Assembly: GCF_902686445.1 (NCBI RefSeq)
Contig: NC_062218.1
Span: 130,070,594 to 130,134,593, forward strand
Source of the DNA: Sciurus carolinensis
Taxonomy: Eukaryota; Chordata; Mammalia; Rodentia; Sciuridae
Direction of reading: 5' to 3'
Length of the DNA stretch: 64,000 nucleotides
The notes under the pieces are model-generated. The model was not told where the DNA came from and searched no databases. It worked only from the letters and a program-made list of their open reading frames with translations. The position numbers and the translations under genes were made by a program. Positions within the stretch are counted from its first letter, which is position 1, and each line of letters opens with the position of its first letter. Shown piece by piece: positions 19,300 to 31,290 of this stretch.

Positions 19300-20040
19300 C
19301 TGGTCATTAGAATTCAGAATAGATTACTAAAGTTACTCATTAAGGCATAGTAAGGTAGACTTTATTTAGAACCATCATGATTGATATAGGGATTACTGCA
19401 ATGGGGTCTTACAGTAGGAGAAAGAAACTGGGTTCAAGTCTGAGTACAGCATGAGCAGGTGGAAATTTATAGCCAAAGAGCAGGGTGAGTGTCAGAAAAG
19501 ACAAAGAGGAAACAACAGGGATAAGGGGGATTCTGGCTAAACAGACCTAACAGGATTCTTGCTAAAGATCAGCCAGTGTGATCAGACATCACCTGGGGGA
19601 TGGTGGAGGGTGAGGAACCTGATCAGACAGATACTGAGGGTGATCAGATACTGAGTAAAGGGAGTTCCTGCTAAACAGATTTAGCAGGGTTCTTTGCTAA
19701 AACTAGATTTTACAAGAACACGTTCATGAGCCCAGGAGAAGGTTCCGGAGTTGACTAAGTTTGTCCATGCAAAGAATCTTTGTCCTTGGTTAGAAGACCT
19801 CCATTTCTCTCTCTTTCTATAGAGCTGCTTGAGGGTCCCCACTACATGTCAGACATTTTCCCTCAGAGCTGGTGATCCAAGAGAGAAAGACTGATGCTGC
19901 AATGTCTTTCATGACTTACTTCCAGAAGTCACATTCTGCTCATTTCTGCCTTGTTCTATTTGTTAGAAGTGAGACACCAATTATAGCCCACACCTAGAAG
20001 ACAAGAGTGGAGATTTATCTTGACATCTTGAATGGAGGAC
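19300..20040. repeat. Possible LTR-type repeat, unassigned
   Basis: This 740-bp stretch is not SINE. Phrases such as GGGATTACTGCAATGGG, GGAAATTTATAGCCAAAGAG and AGGAGAAGGTTCCGGAGTTG look like LTR-type repeat sequence I have seen in mammals, but I cannot name the family. It has internal direct repeats: GCTAAACAGACCTAACAGG near 19540 and GCTAAACAGATTTAGCAGG near 19670. No coding capacity is visible. Confidence 0.35.
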
Positions 20041-20471
20041 ATTAAAAAAAAAAAAAAAAATTTGGAGGGGCTGGGGAGATAGCTCAGTTGGTAGAATGCT
20101 TGCCTTGCAAGCACAAGGCCCTGGGTTCGATCCCCAGCACTGCAAAAAAAAAAAAAAAAAAAAAAAATTGGAGTCGGGCACTGTGACACACACCTGCACA
20201 CCTGTAATCCCAGTGACTTGGAGGCTGAGGCAGGATGGTGAGTTCAAAGCTAGCCTCAGCAATTTATCAAGGTCTTAAGCAACTTAATGAGACCCTGTCT
20301 CTAAATAAAATACAAAAATGGGCTGAGAATATGTCTCAGTAGTTATGCACCCCTGGGTTCAATTCCTGGAACCAAATAAATACAAATATGGGGCTGGGTC
20401 TATAACCCAGGATAGAGTAGGTACCTAGCATGCCAGAGGTCATGGATCTCATCTCTAGCACCACCATCACC

Positions 20472-20500
<29 letters not shown>
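20041..20500 (+). repeat. Young ID SINE, dimer SINE and a further ID copy in tandem
   Basis: A near-consensus ID at about 20068-20167 with a long A tail and TTTGGAG/ATTGGAG flanks. Then a sense B1+ID dimer at about 20169-20375, then a diverged ID at 20391-20500 ending in an A run of about 27. Confidence 0.85.
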
Positions 20501-20502
<2 letters not shown>

Positions 20503-20724
20503 ACTGGGGAATTAGGCTATACATACAGGTGGCTCGTAGCTGGGAGAGTGGGATTATGGCACTGTGTTAGATTCCTAGCACTGAAACAGAACAAAACAAA
20601 AAAGCATACTCATGGTCCCATGCTAAGTACCAGGGACTCAGTATGATGAATAAGACCCAGTTCTTGCCCCCAAAGAGCTTCTAGTATAAAAAAGAGGAGA
20701 TGGGAAATTTAACAGTTCACCATA

Positions 20725-20832
20725 ATACTAATTTTTTTTTTTTTTGTGGTGCTAGGGATCAAACCCAGGGCCTTGTGCTTGCAAGGCAAGCACTCTACCG
20801 ACTGAGCTATCTCCCCAGCCCAATACTATATA
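20725..20832 (-). repeat. Young ID SINE with short target-site duplication
   Basis: Inverted near-consensus ID; AATACTA occurs just before the T run and again after CCCAGCCC. About 20900-20960 is another diverged ID piece. Confidence 0.85.
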
Positions 20833-21169
20833 TTAAGGCCAATACTAGAGGGGGAATACAGGGACTATGGGAAGCCCCACCCCTGTATAAATGTAACTTT
20901 CTGGGCTGGCAGTATAGCTCATTGGTTGAATATGTGCCTGGCATGTGGTAGGAATTTCATATTAAACCATTCTCAAACTTAGTGATCTAAAATAATTTAT
21001 TCTCTCTTATAATTCTGTGAATTAGCTGGATTTAGCTTGGCAGTTTTGCTGGTTTCCTGAGGTTGCTTATGCTGTGGATTGGCTGTGCTGAGGATCTAAC
21101 ATGGTCTCCTTCACATGTATGGATCTGGCTGTTGCTGTTGGTATCTGTTTCCACATGGTCTATCATATC

Positions 21170-23700
21170 TTTTTTTTTTTTTTGGTACCAGGATTTAACC
21201 CAAGGGCATTTAACCACTGAGCCACATCCCTAGTCCTTTTTTATATTTTGTTTATAGACAGAGCCTTGCTAAGTTGCTGAGGCTGTCTTTAAATTTGCAG
21301 TCCTCCTGTGGTCTATTATATCTTCACTGTCTAACCCAGACTTCCTTTCTGGGTGGCACTTGGGTAGAGTGACAGGAGTAGAAGCTGCAAGGACTAGCCT
21401 ATCATGTCATTGCATTCTCTGATCAACACCAATCCCAGGCCAGCCCAGATTTAAGAGGTTAGGAAATGGATCTCGTGTCATAGGAGTAGTGAGAGTCACA
21501 CTGCGAAAGAGAGCACATGGAGCAAAGATTCCTAGAAGGCCATCACTGAAACAATCTATTTGACCCCACAACTAACCTCTCTAAGTCCTTCCACTAATCC
21601 TCTTCCCACCTCAGCAAACTGGTTCCTTTGACCTCCATAACCATTAGAGGTTAATCTCCTTCGAGAAGTCTTTCCTAGAAGCAGGGTGTGGTGGCACATG
21701 TCTGTAATTCCAGTTACTTGGGAGGCTAAGGCAGGAAGATTGCCAAGTTTGAGGCCAGCCTGGGCAATTTAGCAAGACGGTCTCAAAATAAATTTAAAAA
21801 TGGGCTGAAGATGTAGTTTGGTAGTAGAGTACTTACCTAACATGCATGAAGCTGTGAGTCTGATCCCTAGCACTGCAACAAAACCAACCAACCAACCAAC
21901 CAAACAAAAATATATAATGGTCTATACTTAGTACTAAGGAACACAGTATGAATAAGACCCAGGTTTTTTTGTTGTTGTTGTTGTTGTTGTTCTTGTTACT
22001 GTACTGATTAAACCCAGGGATGCTTTACCACTTAGCTACATCTTCAGTCCTTTTTAATTTTTTAGTTTGAGACAGCCTCACTAAGTTGTTGAGGATCTAT
22101 GTTGCTAAGGCTGGCCTCAAACTTGTAATCCTCCTGCCTCAGCCTCCTGAGTTGTTGGGATTACAGGCATCCCTGAATCCCAGTCCTTTTTATTTTTTAT
22201 TTTGAGATACAGTCTCATTAAATTGCTCAGGTTGATCTTGAATTTGCGGTCCTCCTGCCTCAGCCCCCCAACTAGCTGAAATTATAGGCTTGAGCCATTG
22301 TGTTGGGTTCTAAACCCAGCTCTTACTCTCCAAGAGTCTCTGATGTAGCCAGTCTTGATGGCACACACCTGTAACCATAGGCACTTGGGAGGCTGAGGCA
22401 GGAGAATCATAAGTTCAAGCTCAGCTTCTGAAACTTAGCCAGATCCTGTCTCAAAATAAAAAATAAAAAGCGCTTGTACAATTATAATGCACCAATAAAA
22501 AAAAAGTTGAAAGAGAAGAAATAAAATAAAAAGGGTTGTGTGGACTGGGGCTGTAGCTCAGTGGTAGAGTGCTTGCCTAGAATGTGTGAGGCACTGGGTT
22601 TGAGACTCAGCACCACATACAAATAAATAATATAAAGGTCCATCAAAAACTAAAAAATATATTTAGGGAAAAAAAAGGCTGTGGATATAGCTCAGTAGTT
22701 GGGTGCCCCTGGGTTCAATCCCTAGTACTGCCAGAAAAACAAAACATGAACAAAAGTTTCTAATCTAAAAGAAGAGATAGGAAAACAGGGAATTGAATAG
22801 ATCATCATAACAGTACATTAAGAGCAATGCTAGAGAGGAACACAGTTAATCTGGGATCAAAGAAGGGCAGCCAAGTTCATTTTAGGGTGGAAGGAAGATT
22901 TTAGGATGAGGGGATTTTTAAAAAAAAATTGTACTACAGTGCAGTGCTGTGGATGGAACTCAGGGGCCTCCTGTATGCTAGGCAAGTGTCTACCACTGAC
23001 TTATGTCTCTATCCCCTAGACAAAACTCTTGATTGGAAGTCAATGAAATCCAACTCAAACTCATTTAAGTAAGTCATAACTGAAAAGTTCTGGGGATATT
23101 AGCTTCAGACATGGTTGGATCCAGATACTCATCACAAATTAGTCTATTCTCATTTCTCAGCTTATTCCTCTGTTTGCTTAATTCTCAGATTGTGGCAAGG
23201 ATAGCCCTAACAGCTCCAAACTTCTTATTCTGATTGCCCAGACTGGGATTCAAGCTCACCTTCTGGAATCAGGGAGTGGGATTAATCCCTCCAACCTAAG
23301 AATAGAACAGAGGGGCTGAGAATTTAGTTTGGTGTCTAAGTGTTTGTCTAGAACGAACAAGGCCCTGGGTTTACTCTCTCTTTCTTTTGGTACTGGGGAT
23401 TGAACTCAGGGGATGCTTTACCACTGAGTTACATCCCCAGTCTTTTATTTATTTTATTTATTTATTTATTTTTTTTTGTGGTGCTGGGGATTGAACCACA
23501 ATCCTTGTGGTTGCGAGGCAAGCACTCTACCAACTGAGCTATCTCCCCAGTCCCTCAGTCTTTTATTTTTTTGAGACAGGGTCTCACTAAATTGCTTAGA
23601 ACCTTGCTCAGTTGCTGGTGCTGGCCTTGAAATTATGATCCTCCTGCCTCAGCCTCCCAAATCACTGGAATTACAGACCTGTGATACCATGTCTGGCCCT
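21170..23700. repeat. SINE-rich intergenic block
   Basis: Copies at about 21170-21310 (-), 21680-21895 (+, with a CCAA run to 21905), 21995-22180 (-, after a GTT array at 21969-21991), 22190-22310 (-), 22345-22470 (+), 22545-22670 (+, longer tRNA type), 22676-22745 (+), 22930-23015 (-), 23308-23370 (+), 23385-23440 with 23570-23700 (-, an older dimer split by the next entry). 21311-21670 and 23016-23300 are single-copy. Confidence 0.75.
23436..23570 (-). repeat. Young ID SINE nested in an older SINE
   Basis: Inverted ID flanked by CAGTCTTTTATTT on both sides, inserted into an inverted dimer. Its B-box region reads GAACCACAATCCTTGTGG, unlike the usual GAACCCAGGGCCTTGTGC. Confidence 0.85.
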
Positions 23701-24765
23701 GGATTTACTCTTTAGCACTGCAAACAAACAAATGAAAGGAAAGAAGAATGGAGCAGAGATGTGCCTCAAAGGAAAAGAATAAAAGATGCTGAACAGGCTA
23801 GATATCAGGTTGCTCCCAGGCAGGTGACTAAATTAAAGCCCTTGGAGAAAGATGTTCTCTGGAGGAAAATGCCCTAAGGGAAGGGCAAGGCATCCTTGGA
23901 AAGTAGAGATAGCAGACACTTAAGAAAGAATTAGGAGCTTGGGGTCAAATGTCTCCAAGGCTACTTAGTTGCATAAGTTTTGCCAAGACTTTGTCTCCAG
24001 CATCTTCCTGTGAAATCAAGAGTTTCCACTTATCTTGAGGGTTAAATGAAATATCAAATATAGAGGCTCAAAAAGAGTCTTCTTATTCTCTTTGGCATTA
24101 AATCAAACCTCCAGATCCTAAGACAGGTCCACCTTGCCCTGTGGCAAAGGAATATTCTGCACCTAGTGGTCACTGGAATCATTGTGCTATAGAGTTGGCC
24201 CATTTAAGAAGTGGTTGACATTGCTAGACTGATGAAGCACCATGTATGGAGAGTGAACTGGGGAATGTCAGAAAATGGATGTGTTTTTTCTCTGTAATGC
24301 TGGAATTGAAACAAGGCAGAGTAAATGAGGTTGTTAGGTGGATGGAGGTGGTGATTTTTTCCTAGTGTGTTCAACGGTAGTGACTGCGTGGTTTGGGGCA
24401 GTGGGAGAACAGTTCATCTGGTGGGGGTTGTTATCAGGGAAGGGGTTCTCCTTCATATACTTTATCTGCTTTGGGAAGAATCCCTGTCCCTCACTACTTT
24501 AGGACTCCAGCTAGGAACTGTGATTTCTTCCAGTTTCCTTTTTATAGTGATTCTATAATCAGGTCTCACATGAAGCTGGTGGTGGTGCTCAAACCAACAA
24601 TGAGGGCCTCTGAATCCCAGACCAATGTCTCTTATGTCATCCTTCATGGTTGCTATATGGGTACATGTACAGGTATATGTCTGCACTAGGAGGGTTATTA
24701 AAGCCCAAATGTTAGCTTTGTGTCTAGCTCTGGGCTGGCTACCCTCTAATCCATCTTATTTTGGT
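23701..24765. other. Single-copy intergenic segment
   Basis: About 1 kb with no repeat I recognise. Open frames of 60-98 codons occur on both strands at 24367-24689, but none resembles a known protein and no splice context supports an exon. Confidence 0.5.
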
Positions 24766-26100
24766 ACCAGAGTTTGAACCCAGGGCGCTTAACCACTGAC
24801 CCACATCCCCAGCTTTCTTTCTTTTTTTTTTTTTTTTTTTGGTTCCAGGGATTGAACCCAGGAGTGCTTAGCCCTTTTTTACACTTTATTTAGAGACAAG
24901 GTCTCACTAAGTTGCTTAGGACCTCACTAAGTTGCTGAAGCTGACTTTGAACTTGTGATCCTCCTGACTCAGCCTCAGCCTCTTGAGCTGCTGGGATTAT
25001 AGGCATGACCACTGCAACTGGCTTTTTTTTTTTTTTTTTTTCCAGTGGGGGATTCTGGGAATTGAACTCAGGGCTTCACTTATGCTAGGCAAAACGCTCT
25101 ATTACTGAGCTATACCATCTTGATTATGTTTTACACATGATTCAGTATCTTCTTCTCAGTGTCATTGACTGCAGAGCCTGGGGTTCTTCAGTTATGGAAG
25201 GTGACTTTAGAGTCCAAGGAAGAACTTTGGTGGGCATGATGACACATGCCTGTAATCCCAGCAATTTGGGAATCTGAGGGAGAAGAATCTCAAGTTCCAG
25301 GCTGGGCTGGCAACTTAGTGAGACCCTGTCTCAAAAATATAAAGGCTCTTGATGTAGCTCGGGGGTAAAGTCCCTCTGGGTTTGATCCCCAATACCACAA
25401 AAAATACCAAAAACAAACAGAAAGTCCTTCCCTCTGGTTAATATGTTGCCTTTTCCAAGTTTTCCTCAGTTAGATTGAATTATTTTTCTGGCATTTATCA
25501 CAAATCTCTGAATCCTAATTCAGGGGGCCATGAGAGATGCCATCTTCTTGTGGCCTCATTTCCTCTGGGTGCCCAGGGCTTACCTCAGGTCAAAATTAAA
25601 ATGACATTAGTCATCAGTTTTATGGTATTTGCCACATGCCAGGTGCTACAATTATTTTTTTCATTGTTATTTTTTTTTCTTCATTGTTATTTTATTTGAA
25701 AAAAAAATTTTTTTTTTTTTGGTGGCTCTGGGGATTTACCTGAGGGATACTCTACCATTAAGTTATATCCCCAGCCCTTTTTATTTTGAGACAGGGTCTT
25801 GCATTAAGTTGCTGAGGCTGGCCTTAAACTTGTGATTCTTTGCCTCAGCTTCTCAAGTCACTGGGATTACAGGTGCATGCCACCATATGTGGCTCATACC
25901 TAACTCTTTAATTCTTACAATAATCCACAGGTACTAATGTTTCAACCCTGAAGTGGAGGTTAACTAACCCAGATCATACACAACTCTGGAAGGGTGGAGC
26001 TGGGCTCTAAACCTGGCTGCCTGGTTCCACAGCCTGAATTTGCCTTTGCACTAGACTGCTTTCAGGGCTGATGCTTTCCTGTGAGACCGTCCTTGGCTTC
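24766..26100. repeat. SINE and MIR block
   Basis: Inverted dimer at about 24825-25020, inverted ID at 25022-25120, sense dimer at 25225-25400, inverted dimer at 25700-25895, and an inverted MIR at about 25890-26060 (GGTTAACTAACCCAGATCA, GGAGCTGGGCTCTAAACC). Spacers are single-copy. Confidence 0.7.
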
Positions 26101-26259
26101 TAGGACATGGGCAAGAGCTCTCTCTGATGTCTGTCGGCTGTATTATGGGTACTGCTCACTCATATTTGACACCATCCAAGACTAGAGAATTCAAACCTGA
26201 TATTAGGGGTGTTGAGAATAGGAGGACCACTGATTTGAAGTCAGGACCCCTAGGTTCAA

Positions 26260-27110
26260 CTTCCTGGGTATCATCAGAATGGCTAAAATCAAGAAGACCA
26301 AGTACCCAATGCTGACAAGAATGTGGAATTGCTGCTGGTGAGAATGTTAAGTTGGTAGAACCACTTCAAAAAACTATTTGGCAGTATCTAGACGTGCAAA
26401 AATACAAAAATCAAAAGTCTTCAAAACCAAACCAAAACAAAAAGCTCCCAAAACAAAAACAAATAACAAAAGACAAACCTAGGGGGCTGGGTTGTGGCTC
26501 AGTGGTAGAGCGCTTGCCTAGCATGTGTGAGGCCCTGGGTTCGATCCTCAGCACCACATAAAAATAAAATAAAGGTATTGTGTCCACCTACAACTAAAAA
26601 AACAAAAATATATTAAAAAAAAAAAAAAAGACAAACCTACTCTATGATTTTACTCCTGAGAACACGAGTGCATATGTGTACCAAATAACATGTACAGAAT
26701 TTTTCATGGCAGCTTTATTTGTAGTAGCTGCAAACAGGAAATGATCATACTGTCCATCAACAGTAAAAAGGCTAAACTATAGTAGATTCAAATAGTGGAT
26801 TATTACATAGCATAAAAAATGAATTTCTGATACAGTAACATGGATGAGTCTCAGATATGTTACTGTGCAAAACAGGATATATAATTCTATTTTATAAAAC
26901 TCAAGAGCGATATAGTGATAAAAATCAAAATAACAGTTATTTCTAAGGAACAATGACTAATTAGAGGAATAAGGAAAACTTCTGGAGGGCTGGCAATGTT
27001 CCATATCTTTTCTTGTTTTGAAGGCTGGGACTGAACCTAGGTTCTTGGGCATATTAGGCGAGTGTTCTACCAGTGAGATACACCCCAGGCTGACATTCTA
27101 TATCTTGACC
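26260..27110 (+). mobile_element. L1M LINE 3' fragment with nested SINEs
   Basis: Sense old L1 3' sequence: AACCACTTCAAAAAACTATT, TGTCCATCAACAGTAAAAAG, ACATGGATGAGTCTCAGAT. It is interrupted by a young SINE at 26468-26639 and ends near an inverted ID at about 27020-27095. Confidence 0.75.
26468..26639 (+). repeat. Young sciurid tRNA-type SINE with target-site duplication
   Basis: Sense longer-type SINE: GGGCTGGGTTGTGGCTCAG, CGCTTGCCTAGCATGTGTG, TTCGATCCTCAGCACCAC, then AAGGTATTGTGTCCACC and an A tail. Flanks AAAAGACAAACCTA at 26468-26481 and 26626-26639 are identical. This subfamily is the main reason for calling the genome sciurid. Confidence 0.92.
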
Positions 27111-29869
27111 TGGAAGGTAACTACCCAGATGCCAACATATATGTAAGGACTCATCATTCTAAAAACTGGTGTACATTACTAAACAGATGTTGCATCCCAA
27201 AGCTGAAGGTGGGGGAGGGAACGTTATTAAATAAAAACAATTCCTGGGTCTAGTGGAGAACATTATTTTTTGCCCTTTAACCTGGTAATAGCCCTACAAT
27301 TTTCCTTCTAGGATCACATCTCTTCCTCTTTCTTAATGTGTTGATTGATGCAGCTGACTCCTCAGGCTTTAGATATATGGACCCAAATCAGAGCACTCAT
27401 TCTCCTGGCCACAGTGACTAGTTCAGGAATGGGAACAGGACCATGCTATCTAATGAGTTCACTAGTTGGAATTACTAAAGATGATTTTTCCACTGTTGTT
27501 ACTGATATATCAGGATATAAACCTGGAGTGCCCAATGTCCATTTTGTCAAGTCTTGGAAACAGTCTGCCTGAGAAAGAGGCTGCACAGAACAAAATGATA
27601 TTCCCGATGAAAGGGTGCACTATTAGCCTGGCATGGTGGCGCAAGCATGTAATCCCAGCGACTTGGGAGGATGAGGCAGGACTGCAAGTTCAAAGCCAGT
27701 CTCAGCAACTTAGTGAGACACAAAGTAACTCAGCGAGACCCTGTCTCTAAATCAAATATTAAAAAGGGCTGAAGATGTGGCTCAGTGGTTAAGCGCCCCT
27801 GGGTTCAATCCCTAGTAAAAGGTGTGCACTGTTAGAACTTGGATCTAGCTATCATTGTGAATGGAGTTTTCATTAGGTGAACCAATAAATTCTTTTTTAG
27901 CTAACCACTTTGATTTGATTTTCTTAGTTATTCCACACTGAATATTGGATAAATTCTGGGCAGTATAAAGGAGCCTTGGAATGTAAAATAAACACTGAGC
28001 CTTGTTTGATTTGTTTTGTGGATGTTGCTGCTGCTCTTGCCATGAATGGCTGCTTGCTCTGAGACCATGGCACTGCCAGGGATCATGTGGGAAGGACTCT
28101 GATTTTCATATGGAAAGGGTTCTGAACTAGGAGTCTAGAGAACCAGACTCTACTCCCCATTTAGTTACTTCTTAGAGGTAAGATTTTGGCAAATCACTAT
28201 AGCTCTTTGAGACTTGTTCCTTCTCTAAATGGAATATTATTATCTAACTCCAGAAGTAGTTATGGTTGTGGTGGCACACACTTGTAATCCCAGAGGCTCA
28301 GGAGGCTGAGGCAGGAGGATCACGAGTTCAAAGCCAGCCTCAGCAACTTAGTAAGGCCCCATGAGGATGCAATTCAGTGGTTAAACACCCCTGGGTTCAA
28401 TTTCTGGAACCTCCTACCCCTCCGCACACAAAAGAAGTAGTTATACAGATCAAATGCTAGTTTCCTAACTTCTCCAGCTTTTTCATACTCTTTGCTGAGT
28501 TATTTTCTATATCCTTGGGTGTTACCACAATACCTGGTACAATCTTGTAACTCACTGCCATAATGCTCTTTAACAGTGTATGAGCTCCCCAAGGGTAAGA
28601 AAGAGTTCACCTCTAGTGTCCCCACACCAATGCTGGTCACATAGTTGGCAGGGATTCCTGAATTCAGAAAAGGAAGTTCTGCAGGTCCTATAGGGTTAGG
28701 GCAGTCCATTCCATCCCTTTGCCCTTCACTTCCTGCCCTGTAACTGGGGTTGGTTCTGACATACTGGGCAGTGTAGAAGAGTTATGGGGAGGGAATGAGG
28801 ATGTAGCTCAGTGGTAGAGTTCTTGTCTAGCATGTGCAAGACCCTGGATTCAATCCCCAATAAAACACACATACACACAGAACTGTAGGGGGACACTGCT
28901 GAGGTAGTCTGAGTTTGGGAAGCTGACAGTTGAGCAACTACCCTGGGGACATATAGAGTCTTTCACAGGTGGCCAGAAGCAGGTGCCTAGGGTCTTTTTG
29001 CTGAGTGAATAACGGGAGCTGGGGGTGCTTGGTTCTGGCTGTCTGCAACAAAGGTTGGACAAAGGGTTCCTGAGGCCACGACACTTTCACTCTTCCTCTC
29101 TTCCCACATCTCTGGATAGAAACAATCCTTTCAAGAACCACCAGACCTATAAGTCCCAATGGAACAAACCTATCACTGGGTAAGATCTAAGCAAGAAAAG
29201 GTCATCTCTCTTTATATACTCTCATTCACTCACTCAACCAACACTTCATGAAATTGCACTCTGACCAGGAGCAAAGTAGAGATGACCAGATCTGAAGGGA
29301 TTAACCTAGAGAGAGTCCTACTGGACAAAGCCTCCACACTGGCCTCTTTTTCTGCTCTGCACATCACACCCAGAATCCTTTCAAGCGCAGAGAAGATCTC
29401 CAGCTGAAATCTTCCAAAGACCTTCAGGAAGTCAATGTGAAGGGGAGATAGATGAGTAGAAGGAATTTGGGGCATGTGGGAGACTTTTTAGTGGGTTGCC
29501 AAGTAATCTGAATATCTGTCTCTGTCCCAATTCTAAGATTAGCATTGAGGATCCTGGGGGTCTGAGTGTGTTGGGAGAGGGGTTAAGACACCCTAGTCAG
29601 GTGCAGTGGCTCACACCTGTAATCCCAGTGACTCTGAGGCAGAAGGATCACAAGTTCAAAGCCAGCCTCAGCAATTTAGCAGGGCCTTAAGTGACTCAGG
29701 GAGAATCTGTCTCAAAAGATAAGAAATGGGCTGGGATATAAAGGGCCTCTGGGTTCAAACTGCAGTACCTATCCACCCCTCCAAAAAAAAAAAAAAAAAA
29801 AAAAGACAGATATACTAGAGCCAACAGCAATATGTCCCTAAACCCCAGGTCTATTAAGCTGTACTCTGG
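27111..29869. repeat. Intergenic DNA between ZNF346 3' end and the L1M fragment
   Basis: About 27250-27600 looks like an old interspersed repeat of unknown family. SINEs: sense dimer at 27620-27815, sense dimer piece at 28268-28410, sense ID at 28795-28865, sense dimer at 29596-29803. MIR at about 28110-28245 (GGCAAATCACTATAGCTC). The rest is single-copy, with no exon seen. Confidence 0.6.
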
Positions 29870-29927
29870 CTCAAAGAAGAAATGCTTTATTTGAATAATT
29901 CAGTGACCAAGAGAGCATAAGCATAAG

Positions 29928-29971
<44 letters not shown>

Positions 29972-31290
29972 ACGCAAAGGCATTTCATAGCTGAGGGAAT
30001 AGGGAGTGAGGGAGGGGCCCACAAAAGCAGCTGGAGGCTTCTTTAACCCAGTGAAGAGGGGCCTCAGATGGTAACACTTCCTGGAATTCTTGTTTGAAAG
30101 CTACAAGAAAAAAATGCACTCCTAGTGAAGTCCCATGACACAAAACACAGCAGAGTTAGAGAAATCTGGCTTTGAGGCCTGGGAAAATCTGTTTCCTCCC
30201 TGTAGAACCTGCATTAGCTCCCCATTTCTTTTCCTGGGGCCCCTATGACTCCCTGGTACTCAAGGATCTCCCTGTGGATAAGGAGGGAAGAATATAGCAC
30301 CACGGCTGCCTGGTGTGGGATGGTCCGCTATATAGGGGAAATAGGCTTCACAGTGCTGCAGGGCAGCAGTGAACTTATAAGCTGGCTGGCATGAGGCAGT
30401 TTGTCTTTCAGGGCACAGAATCCTCAAGGAAGGTGGCGGTGGGAACTTTCCCACATGATCCTGGGTTGGAGGACCTTGGATAGGAGGTGAAGGTCCCCAT
30501 TGGAGCTTTCCATGATCTCACTGGGCACTGAGGCCTCCTCTGGTTTCAGCCTGTCCTCAGCTGCTACAGATCCTTAGCACCATTCAGGAATTGTGGAGAT
30601 GGGCAGGAGGGATAGCAAGGCCCTGCCGGGACTGTGTCAGTACTCCAGGAAGGAGATGTCACACTTGGCAGAAACCTGTATAATTGGCCAGCATCTGGTC
30701 AAAGGCTCAAGAGAGCATGCAAATTTTGGAGACAGGGGGAGTGCCACATCAGCCCTAAGCTCCCATGTGGCATCCACTTCCACCTACTGTTCCTACCCAG
30801 GCAAATCTGCATGAAGACTATAGGAAATGTCTGGAGCTGAGGGATGAGCTCTGTTTTTTTAGCTGTAGGAACTGATCCCAAGCTGACGTCAGAGAAAAGG
30901 CAGGTGCTGGGGCCACAGGACACATGGCCCAGCAGGGTTGAGGAAGGCGAAAGTCATCCTCCAAACTACTACCCAAGTCATCTCAAGACGTCTGCTACCC
31001 CATCATGACCTATAGGGCCTATACCTAAGGGAGGAGCAGGTATGGGTCTCCTGGACGTATCAGAGGCCATCTGTGGCCCAATTCTGCCTCAGGGCTACTT
31101 ATTCTCCTACTGTAAGAAAGGAGGAAGAGGGAGCCAGGGGCTGACCACAGTCACAGGAAGCTGGCTCATGGCTGGTCCAATGTGTGGTACTGGACAGAAA
31201 CTCTAGTCTTCTAAGGTGCTTGAGTCTTTCTGAGTGGGTTGCCTTTGTACTGGAATCTGGCCCAAGGGTGATACCATTGTTTTCGGTGAC
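29870..31290 (-). CDS. ZNF346: ZNF346 exon 7: C-terminus and 3' UTR
   Basis: Coding part 31203-31290 after a TTTCAG acceptor: [20 protein letters not shown], then KDSSTLED and TAG at 31203-31205, in the frame conserved with human. The 3' UTR, about 1.3 kb, is free of SINEs, unlike its surroundings. It extends to a poly(A) signal at 29886-29891. The 3' end is inferred. Confidence 0.88.
29886..29891 (-). terminator. ZNF346: ZNF346 poly(A) signal
   Basis: AATAAA on the minus strand, the only canonical signal seen between the stop codon and the next repeat block. Cleavage would be near 29865-29875. Confidence 0.6.
29931..29969 (+). repeat. (CA)n microsatellite in the ZNF346 3' UTR
   Basis: About 15 uninterrupted CA units after ACACATAC, just upstream (in the gene sense) of the ZNF346 poly(A) signal, so it would be transcribed as UG repeats. 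Confidence 0.9.

Noticed and set aside
20060..20170. tRNA gene candidates in ID-type elements
   Set aside because: The A- and B-box-like words come from tRNA-derived SINEs. They lack a foldable full tRNA and carry A tails with target duplications.
27345..27572. 75-codon open frame as a small gene
   Set aside because: The surrounding sequence looks like an old interspersed repeat, and no splice sites, poly(A) signal or protein similarity support a gene.
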